Positions 30,037 through 36,181 of a stretch of DNA of 42,563 nucleotides are shown piece by piece. This DNA is from a virus. The translations under genes and the position numbers were made by a program. The notes under the pieces were generated by a model, which was not told the origin of the DNA, searched no databases, and saw only the letters and a program-made list of their open reading frames with translations. The DNA is taken from the IMG/VR virus record IMGVR_UViG_3300023478_000062, positions 1 through 42,563 of that record. One strand, 5' to 3'. How positions within the stretch are numbered: position 1 is the stretch's first letter; every line of letters begins with the position of its first letter.

Positions 30037-31178
30037 ATGGCTAAAAAAGATTTAACAAAAGCAAAAGTATCTAAAAATGATGAGTTTTACACACAACTTT
30101 CAGATATTGAAAAAGAAGTAAAACACTACAAAAGCCAATTCAAAGATAAAGTTGTTTATTGTAATGCTGACGACCCATTGAAAGCAATTTTTTTAAATAT
30201 TTTGCTTCTAACTTTAATATGCTCGGACTTAAAAAATTAATTGTAACAAGTTATGCAGGTTCGCCAATTGTTGGAAAACAATTATCTTTTTTTGACATTG
30301 AAGGTGTTAAAAATGAAAAGAAAAAAGAACATATGAAAATTGAAATTAATGAAGTAAAAGATTACAATAATGATGGTGCAATAAATATTTTAGATGTTGA
30401 ATACCTTTTAAAACACGATAAAAATTCTGCATCGCCACTTAAAGGAAGTGGCGATTTTAGAAGTAATGAGTGTGTTACAATTTTAAAAGAAGCAGATATT
30501 GTAGTTACAAATCCGCCTTTTTCATTATTTCGTGAATATGTTGCCTTATTGGAAGAGCATAGTAAAAAATATCTAATTATTGGCAATACAAATGCTATTA
30601 CTTACAAAGAGCTTTTCAAGTTAATTAAAGAAGATAAAATTAGAACAGGTTATACAAATTTTAATGTAGGTATGTTTTTCGTGGATCCAGACCATTGGGA
30701 AAAATATCATCACATAGATGAAAAAGGTAGAAAAATTGCTCGTGTTTCAACTTCTTGTTGGTTTACAAATCTTGAAGTAAAAAAGCATAAAGAAGATTTA
30801 ATACTTGTTAAAACATATAAAGGGAATGAAGATGAATATCCAGAATATGACAATTATAATGCAATTGAAGTATCCAAAGTAGCAAATATACCTATGGATT
30901 ATGAAGGTTTAATGGGTGTGCCAATTACATTTGTAGATAAATATAATCCAAGCCAATTTGAAATAGTAACACTTGGTATTGGTGAAGCAAATTTTACGCC
31001 TACAAAAAAATATAAAAAATTCAGAGACCCTATAACAAAAAAACCTATCTCTGATAAACGTGATTATTTATTATATGTAAAAGATAAAAACGGTAAATAC
31101 TTAACTTCTGAAAATTACAGATTGAATAAAGTATATGCACGAATTATTATAAAAAATAAAAAGCCAATAATCTTATGA
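30037..31178 (+). CDS. EcoRI-like adenine methyltransferase, split over two frames
   Basis: ORF 1 (30037-30240) reads SKNDEFYTQLSDIEKEVKHY and VVYCNADDP, the start of EcoRI-type adenine methyltransferases. At 30189-30195 the zero-frame codons spell T-TTT-TTA, a textbook -1 slippery heptamer. Reading on in the -1 frame gives KYFASNFNMLGLKKLIVTSY, the expected continuation, and then ORF 2 to 31178 with IVVTNPPFSLFREYVALLEE (motif IV, NPPF) and GMFFVDPDHWEK. An insertion with a dockerin-like NNDGAINILDVEYLLK segment precedes motif IV. Either programmed frameshifting or loss of one T produces the split. Confidence 0.72.
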
Positions 31179-31216
31179 AATTTGACCGATTTATTAAAAA
31201 CTAAAATAGTAAAAAT

Positions 31217-31489
31217 ATGAAAATGAATAAAGCCTCAAAAATGGCAATGATGCATGGTTTGTTTGCGACAATGGGAAATGATGTTTATGGTGATGCTGTG
31301 AATGAATTAACAGACGAAGGTATTAGACATAAAAAACGAAAGCAAATAAAACAGGTTAAAAAGGTAATACCTAAAGGACTAACGGAATTTTTTTATGGCG
31401 AAAAAGTGATACACGCTTTGAATAAGAAAAACGCTGATAGAAAAGCACGAAGTGAAGCATTAATTTTACCCGATGTTCCCCACCGTTAA
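31217..31489 (+). CDS. Small hypothetical protein
   Basis: A 90-residue basic protein, 38 bases after the EcoRI-like gene. It reads as helices: MNKASKMAMMHGLFATMGND, then a Lys-rich stretch (HKKRKQIKQVKKVIPKGLTE). No motif is recognised. The alternate ATG at 31223 is two codons downstream. It resembles the short accessory proteins that sit beside phage methyltransferases, but no role can be given. Confidence 0.5.
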   Translation: MKMNKASKMAMMHGLFATMGNDVYGDAVNELTDEGIRHKKRKQIKQVKKVIPKGLTEFFYGEKVIHALNKKNADRKARSEALILPDVPHR

Positions 31490-31515
31490 TAAATAAGATT
31501 TAAAAGAACAGAGCT

Positions 31516-32253
31516 ATGAAATATATGGGAAGCAAAAATAGATTTGCTAAAGAATTACTGCCAATTATATTAAAAGACAGAAAACCTAATCAATGGTACG
31601 TTGAGCCATTTGCTGGAGGTATGAATATGATTGATAAAGTAACAGGAAACCGAATAGCAAACGATATACACACTGAACTTATTGATATGTGGAAAGCCCT
31701 TGTTTACGACTTATGGCAACCACCACTTAATGTAAGCAAAGAACTTTATAATAATGTAAAAAGTAAAAAACAAAATTACAGCAAAAAGTTAGTTGGGTGG
31801 ATAGGTTTTTTATGTAGTTACTCTGGTAAGTATTTTGGTGGATACGCGGGCGATTACCCTGAAAGCAGAAGACTGAAAAACGGTAAACTACCAAATTACC
31901 AAACAGAAGCTATAAATAGTACTGATAAACAAATACCAAAATTAAAAGGTGTTAAGTTTACTAATTTTAAATATAATGAAATAGAGATACCTAAAAGCAG
32001 TATTATTTATTGCGACCCACCTTATGAGAATACAACCAAGTACGTTGATAGAACTGACTTTAATCATATTTTGTTTTGGGATTGGGTACGAACTAAAAGC
32101 AAACAAGGACATAAAGTGTACGTAAGTGAATATAATGCACCAAGTGATTTTGTTTGCGTGTGGCAGAAAGAAACTAAAAGCCAATTAAGTGCAAATGGCG
32201 TTGTTGGAGGAACTAAAGAAAGCACCGAACGCTTATTTATTTATTGTGGGTAA
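31516..32253 (+). CDS. D12-class DNA adenine methyltransferase (Dam-like)
   Basis: A 245-residue N6-adenine methyltransferase. MKYMGSKNRFAKELLPIILK and WYVEPFAGGMNMIDK (motif I, P-F-x-G-G) come first, followed by the target domain (about 65-150) with WIGFLCSYSGKYFGGYAG, then SSIIYCDPPYENTTKYVDRT near residue 165, motif IV (DPPY). KVYVSEYNAPSDFVCVW closes the fold. This order is the alpha class, as in Dam and DpnM. Length is close to normal. A 34-residue C-terminal copy survives at 28096. No restriction nuclease is seen beside it. Confidence 0.88.
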   Translation: MKYMGSKNRFAKELLPIILKDRKPNQWYVEPFAGGMNMIDKVTGNRIANDIHTELIDMWKALVYDLWQPPLNVSKELYNNVKSKKQNYSKKLVGWIGFLCSYSGKYFGGYAGDYPESRRLKNGKLPNYQTEAINSTDKQIPKLKGVKFTNFKYNEIEIPKSSIIYCDPPYENTTKYVDRTDFNHILFWDWVRTKSKQGHKVYVSEYNAPSDFVCVWQKETKSQLSANGVVGGTKESTERLFIYCG

Positions 32254-32255
32254 CT

Positions 32256-32729
32256 ATGAATATAATTAATAAACTTAAAGTAGGAATTGTATTATTAACA
32301 AATTTATTAGCTTTTTTATTGCCATTCATACTGTATTACTATACCAATAAATTTCAACCATCGCTGAGTGATTATTATTTCACATCAGCACGAACTATGT
32401 TATTCATGCTATTATTAATTATATCAATAGGATTTATGATAGGTAGAGATTCTTTCGTAATATCTGGCATTTTATTAATATTAATTGCATTTATAAATGT
32501 TCATCATCGCGAATTACATAATATACTTGCTGGAGCGTTTTTTACATACACCACGATTTTAATTATATGTGATAAACGATATTGGCAATGCGCATTGCCA
32601 ATCGTAATGAGTATACTATTTATTCCATTTCATTATTTATACGAGTTTGAAATAATTGCTATTTGGTCAATTGTTGGGTATAGCACTTTGCATACGTTAC
32701 GATATATGAAATTAACATCTGATAAATAA
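32256..32729 (+). CDS. Multi-pass membrane protein
   Basis: A 157-residue protein with about five membrane segments: VGIVLLTNLLAFLLPFILYY, MLFMLLLIISIGFMIG, FVISGILLILIAFINV, ILAGAFFTYTTILIIC and ALPIVMSILFIPFHYLYEF. The plan is like small DUF998-type membrane proteins, though a family cannot be assigned. I chose ATG 32256, 2 bases after the D12 gene stop; a GTG-type start overlapping that gene is unlikely. Function unknown. Confidence 0.6.
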   Translation: MNIINKLKVGIVLLTNLLAFLLPFILYYYTNKFQPSLSDYYFTSARTMLFMLLLIISIGFMIGRDSFVISGILLILIAFINVHHRELHNILAGAFFTYTTILIICDKRYWQCALPIVMSILFIPFHYLYEFEIIAIWSIVGYSTLHTLRYMKLTSDK

Positions 32730-32736
32730 ACAAACT

Positions 32737-32949
32737 ATGAATAAATTTTATGAAGTTACCGTAGCTATAGTTGTAGCTACTCTTAAAAATGGAAAAGACA
32801 AAGTTATAAAAGAATTGTATTTAGTAAATGCAATGTCTGTGACCGAAGCCGAAGCAAGACTAATTAAATACTTTGAAAAACTAGGTACTACTGTGGATTA
32901 TACTGTAAAAAGTGCTAAAGAAAGTAGAGTTATTCAAGTAGTAGAATAA
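32737..32949 (+). CDS. DUF4494-like small phage protein
   Basis: A 70-residue protein with VIKELYLVNAMSVTEAEARL near residue 24-43, the K-E-x-Y-L-V-x-A-x-S-x-T-E-A-E-A-R signature of a DUF4494-like family found in Bacteroidota and their phages. It is at the short end. The function of that family is not known to me. It lies 7 bases after the membrane protein gene. Confidence 0.7.
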   Translation: MNKFYEVTVAIVVATLKNGKDKVIKELYLVNAMSVTEAEARLIKYFEKLGTTVDYTVKSAKESRVIQVVE

Positions 32950-32954
32950 CTATA

Positions 32955-33218
32955 ATGACTTCAATAACTAAAGAAGTAAAAATCGCTGCTGCAATACGGC
33001 AAAAACCTGGCGATAATTGGAAATGTATTTTTAAAAATGCAAACAAATCAGTTATATTCAAGAGTCTTACTGAATGTTTAGAACATATTTATCAGAAAAC
33101 AGAAGTAACTCAATTTTTTTTGGATAGTAAACTTGGCGTTGTTTCCATAGTAGAAGAAAAAATTATAGAAAAAGAAGTTAAACAAGAAAAACGTTGGTCA
33201 CTTTATGGTGATACTTAA
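32955..33218 (+). CDS. Hypothetical protein
   Basis: An 87-residue protein starting 5 bases after the DUF4494-like gene. It contains WKCIFKNANKSVIFKSLTEC (strand-turn-strand) and a charged, Glu/Lys-rich C-terminus (EKIIEKEVKQEKRW). No motif is recognised. It is likely cotranscribed with its upstream neighbours. Confidence 0.5.
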   Translation: MTSITKEVKIAAAIRQKPGDNWKCIFKNANKSVIFKSLTECLEHIYQKTEVTQFFLDSKLGVVSIVEEKIIEKEVKQEKRWSLYGDT

Positions 33219-33308
33219 TAAAATATTTAGTTTTATCTGGTCAAAACCACTTACTTTACGTAATGGTAGTTCAAAACTAAATTATGTTTATCGTTATTCT
33301 AATATTCT

Positions 33309-33316
33309 TATATTTA
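33309..33316 (+). promoter_or_regulatory. Promoter-like -7 box TATATTTA
   Basis: TATATTTATAAAAAG is followed by ATG at 33328 (12 bases after the box) and ATG at 33343. With a transcription start about 7 bases after the box, the first ATG would lie too close to the 5' end, which favours the second. Confidence 0.45.
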
Positions 33317-33342
33317 TAAAAAGTATAATGACCCAACCAATT

Positions 33343-34218
33343 ATGAAAATAAAACGAATAATTACTGAAGCAGTAATAACCGATACTATAATAGAATTAG
33401 AAACTGAATTAAATTTAATTAAATCTGCATTAATTGAACACATGATATGTGAGGGAGTAGATGATCCTGGCATTCTTAAATGTGTATTTATGTCAGGGTC
33501 AGCTGGAAGTGGAAAAGGATTCGTATCTGCAGAAATATTTGGGATTGATCAACGTTTTAAAAATTCATTTTCTCAAACAGGACTCAAAGTAGTTAATTCA
33601 GATGCAATGTTTGAAAAACTTTTAAAGAAGAATGGTATTGATCCAAAAGATTTAGCTACAATTGAAAAAACTAATGCTGAATTATGGAATACTATCGCTG
33701 TTGGTAAAAACAGTATTAGGAGTACTGCAAAAAAGCTAACTCAAAAACAAAAATCATTTTATGAAGCAGGTAGACTTGGATTGATAATTGATGGTACAGG
33801 CCATGAATATTCTAAAATTAAAACTATGAAAGAACATGCAGAACTACTTGGATATGATACTTACATGGTATTTGTTAACACTTCATTAGAAGTTGCACAA
33901 GAACGTAACTTACAGAGAAGTCGAACCCTACCTGCTGATATTGTAGCAAAATCATGGAATGACGTACAAGCTAATCTTTCTAAGTTTCATTCATTATTTG
34001 GTGGTAGTTTTCAAGTAGTAGATAATACTTCAATTGAGAATAAAGAACATACGTTTAAATTTAAAGATACTAACAAAAAAATTGTAGTAAAACAACCAGT
34101 TGACCAACAAATTCATAAGGCAATAGCATCATTTTTACGTAGACCGGTACAAAATCCTATTGGAAAAGACTGGATAACTACAGCTAGAATTCTTAAAAAT
34201 TCTAAACTTATAAAATAA
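33343..34218 (+). CDS. Zeta-toxin/AAA_33-like P-loop kinase with capsid-targeting-like N-terminus
   Basis: A 291-residue protein. From ATG 33343 it begins MKIKRIITEAVITDTIIELE, the best copy of the recurrent motif (I-T-E-A at 7-10). FMSGSAGSGKGFVSAEIFGI near 50-60 is the Walker A loop, SDAMFEKLLKKNG the acceptor Asp region, LGLIIDGTGHEYSKIKTMKE a Walker B-like strand, and YDTYMVFVNTSLEVAQERNL with the Arg-rich NLQRSRTLPADIV the lid. This is the zeta-toxin/polynucleotide-kinase-like plan seen in phages. An in-frame ATG at 33328 adds MTQPI. Substrate unknown; a packaged kinase would reach the host at injection. Confidence 0.72.
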   Translation: MKIKRIITEAVITDTIIELETELNLIKSALIEHMICEGVDDPGILKCVFMSGSAGSGKGFVSAEIFGIDQRFKNSFSQTGLKVVNSDAMFEKLLKKNGIDPKDLATIEKTNAELWNTIAVGKNSIRSTAKKLTQKQKSFYEAGRLGLIIDGTGHEYSKIKTMKEHAELLGYDTYMVFVNTSLEVAQERNLQRSRTLPADIVAKSWNDVQANLSKFHSLFGGSFQVVDNTSIENKEHTFKFKDTNKKIVVKQPVDQQIHKAIASFLRRPVQNPIGKDWITTARILKNSKLIK

Positions 34219-34293
34219 ATATCAATTTTTTGAAACAAAAATAATTATTTTCTATATATAGCAATATTAATAATAAACTATTTATAAAAATAT

Positions 34294-34440
34294 ATGGAAA
34301 ATCTTACCGAAACTATAGGCGGATTATGTACTGCATTAGAAGATGCTATTGAAGAGCAAGATTGGGATTTAGTACAGGATGTATCAAATAAATTAAATGA
34401 TTTATACGAAGAACTAGATAAAAGTGAGTATACGTATTAA
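34294..34440 (+). CDS. Small acidic hypothetical protein
   Basis: A 48-residue, strongly acidic helical peptide (MENLTETIGGLCTALEDAIE and EEQDWDLVQDVSNKLNDLYE). It has no motif, and it lies in an otherwise gene-free 260-base interval between the kinase and PdxH genes. A small acidic helix can act as an inhibitor or DNA mimic, but nothing supports one here. Confidence 0.45.
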   Translation: MENLTETIGGLCTALEDAIEEQDWDLVQDVSNKLNDLYEELDKSEYTY

Positions 34441-34478
34441 TTAATTCATACAACATTATATAAAATATATTATAGCTA

Positions 34479-35183
34479 ATGAGCTACGTATCGTTGCATT
34501 TGCAATCCAAATCTAAATTAATAGAAGATCTTAGGTTAAATCCTAACCGCATTAATTATTATTCAAAATATGGAACATTTATAGGTAATACCGATTCCGT
34601 ACAATACATAGAAAAACAAATAAAAAACAATAAAATGAGCAAAGATTTAAAAGATTTAAGTAATTATAGAATGTCATATGAACAAGCAGAATTATTAGAA
34701 AAGGATGTATCAGATAATCCAATGCAACTTTTCCAAAAATGGTTTTATGAAGTAGATAATTCAGATGCAAATATTGAAACCAATGCTATGACTATTTCAT
34801 CAATCGGATTAGATGGATACCCTAAAAACAGAGTAGTACTATTGAAACGTTGGGATTGGGATGGCTTTATATTCTATACAAATTATAATAGTGAAAAGGG
34901 AAAAGCTCTCGAAGCTAATCCTAACATATGTGCATCGTTTTTCTGGCATACAGCAGAACGTCAAGTAGTACCAAACAGACAATACTTAATAGATAGACAA
35001 GCCGAATTTACTAAGAAATTTGAGGGAAAAGAAATTCCAAGACCAAACCATTGGGGAGGATATAAAATAGTACCTCATAGTATAGAATTTTGGCAAGGAA
35101 GAAAAAATAGATTGCATGATAGAATTAGGTTCACATTAGATAATAAAACATGGGATTGGAAAGTAGAAAGATTAGGAAGTTAA
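34479..35183 (+). CDS. Pyridoxamine 5'-phosphate oxidase-like, with N-terminal extension and internal deletion
   Basis: The 234-residue ORF contains PdxH from Met-53 (34635), where LSNYRMSYEQAELLEKDVSD is the usual start, then NPMQLFQKWF, NRVVLLKRWDWDGFIFYTNY (FMN loop) and FWQGRKNRLHDRI, the C-terminal signature. Two oddities: 52 in-frame residues precede it (RLNPNRINYYSKYGTFIGNT and so on) with no stop, and the segment normally following FWHTAERQV, including the ES-x-x-YF-x-x-RP and GAWAS-QS motifs, is absent, leaving VVPNRQYLIDRQ directly after ERQ. About 35 FMN-site and dimer residues are therefore missing. Confidence 0.75.
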   Translation: MSYVSLHLQSKSKLIEDLRLNPNRINYYSKYGTFIGNTDSVQYIEKQIKNNKMSKDLKDLSNYRMSYEQAELLEKDVSDNPMQLFQKWFYEVDNSDANIETNAMTISSIGLDGYPKNRVVLLKRWDWDGFIFYTNYNSEKGKALEANPNICASFFWHTAERQVVPNRQYLIDRQAEFTKKFEGKEIPRPNHWGGYKIVPHSIEFWQGRKNRLHDRIRFTLDNKTWDWKVERLGS

Positions 35184-35190
35184 AAAGCTG

Positions 35191-35358
35191 ATGAAAGGTA
35201 AACTAAAAATAGGTGATGATGTATCATTTATATTTGCCGGTTGTCCAGAACGCGGAATTGTTGTACGAATAGAAACACCACAATACATTGTTTATGATGG
35301 AAAATTTAATTATCCTATTCGTATCGAAGCAGTTACAAAAAAATATAAGAAAAAATGA
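35191..35358 (+). CDS. Small SH3/KOW-like hypothetical protein
   Basis: A 55-residue protein, 7 bases after PdxH. GKLKIGDDVSFIFAGCPERG and IVVRIETPQYIVYDGKFNYP alternate strands with a GD-x-V turn, like KOW/SH3-type small barrels. The C-terminus is basic (KKYKKK). Too short to assign. The terminator after it begins within its last codons. Confidence 0.5.
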   Translation: MKGKLKIGDDVSFIFAGCPERGIVVRIETPQYIVYDGKFNYPIRIEAVTKKYKKK

Positions 35359-35385
35359 ATTTTTAATAGGATTATTCATTTTTTC
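35350..35385 (+). terminator. Intrinsic terminator
   Basis: AAAAAATGAAT-type arm (35350-35360) pairs with ATTCATTTTTT (35374-35384) around a 13-base loop; the U-tract is part of the 3' arm. It overlaps the last codons of the preceding small gene. Confidence 0.65.
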
Positions 35386-35389
35386 TTAT

Positions 35390-35397
35390 TATATTAG
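35390..35397 (+). promoter_or_regulatory. Possible -7 box TATATTAG
   Basis: TATATTAG is one base from TAnnTTTG, placed directly after a terminator and 25 bases before the Nudix gene start. A -33 TTTG is not seen, because the region is occupied by the terminator. Confidence 0.35.
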
Positions 35398-35421
35398 CTA
35401 TGAATTAAAAACTTAAAAGCA

Positions 35422-35859
35422 ATGTTAAGAACGCATGGAATATTTTTAATAGATAATAAAAATAAAATATTACTAGTACATGCAACAAACGGAAACTGGA
35501 AGAATTGGTCAGTACCTAAAGGATTAGGTGAAACTGGCGAAACTTCATTAGCATCAGCCAAACGAGAACTAAAAGAAGAAACTAATATTGATTTAGATAC
35601 TTTGTTAGGTGTCCATACTTATGAATACGTATATTTAGGATCTCAACGATACAAACATATTAAGAAAACCGTAGAGGGTCATTTGTATAAAATTAATTCA
35701 AATTTAAGTGAAAGAGATTTAGATTTGAAATGTACAAGTTTAATTTGGGATGAAATTACTCCTGAATGTGATAAATTTGTATGGAAACCCTTAGAAGTTG
35801 GATTAAAATGGATGCATGAATCGCAAACAGAATTATTAAAACGTTACTTAAACAATTAA
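35422..35859 (+). CDS. Nudix hydrolase
   Basis: A 145-residue Nudix pyrophosphohydrolase. The box reads GLGETGETSLASAKRELKEE followed by TNID near residue 33-56, a good match to G-x5-E-x7-R-E-U-x-E-E-x-G-U apart from the position of the last Gly. VPKG just before the box and the WDEITPECDKF acidic end are like diadenosine polyphosphate or (d)NTP-cleaning types. Likely substrates are nucleoside diphosphates linked to another group; these cannot be told apart here. It is followed 12 bases later by the next small gene. Confidence 0.88.
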   Translation: MLRTHGIFLIDNKNKILLVHATNGNWKNWSVPKGLGETGETSLASAKRELKEETNIDLDTLLGVHTYEYVYLGSQRYKHIKKTVEGHLYKINSNLSERDLDLKCTSLIWDEITPECDKFVWKPLEVGLKWMHESQTELLKRYLNN

Positions 35860-35871
35860 AATTAATAAATT

Positions 35872-36093
35872 ATGGCAATACTTAAAAAGAAACCCAGAGA
35901 AGGTAAAATTATAATTGATTTAGCATCGCCTAAAGGTAATGCGTTTTGGTTACTTGGATACGCTAGTAAATTAGCTAAACAATTAAATCTTGACGCTGAT
36001 AAAATTATACATGAAATGAAATCAAGTAATTATGAAAACTTAATTCGTGTATTCGATTCATACTTCGGTGCTGTTATAGATTTAGAACGTTAA
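35872..36093 (+). CDS. Small conserved-looking phage protein
   Basis: A 73-residue protein: KIIIDLASPKGNAFWLLGYA (strand, Gly-Asn turn, helix), SKLAKQLNLDADKIIHEMKS and ENLIRVFDSYFGAVIDLER. The order ID-L-x-x-P-x-GNAF-x-L-x-x-YA is one I associate with small proteins near MoxR/VWA pairs in large phages, but no function is known to me. It lies just before the VWA unit. Confidence 0.6.
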   Translation: MAILKKKPREGKIIIDLASPKGNAFWLLGYASKLAKQLNLDADKIIHEMKSSNYENLIRVFDSYFGAVIDLER

Positions 36094-36109
36094 AAAAATA
36101 CTAAAATAA

Positions 36110-36181
36110 TTTGATTATTCCATTTTTTTTCGTATATTTACTATGTAATAAATAAATATTTAAACCTTAAAATAAACATAA
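36110..36181 (+). promoter_or_regulatory. Bacteroidota-type promoter and leader of the VWA gene
   Basis: TTTG (36110-36113), a 19-base spacer and TATATTTA (36133-36140) make a close match to TTTG-N19-TAnnTTTG. The bases from CGTATATTT (36131) through CTATGTAATAAATAAATATT and TAAACCTTAAA match those at 38439-38480, upstream of the MoxR-type gene, with a single change. Confidence 0.75.

Noticed and set aside
24019-32253. Complete restriction-modification system
   Set aside because: Every enzyme-like ORF in the region is a methyltransferase or a small unknown protein; no nuclease motif was seen. A protective orphan set is more likely.
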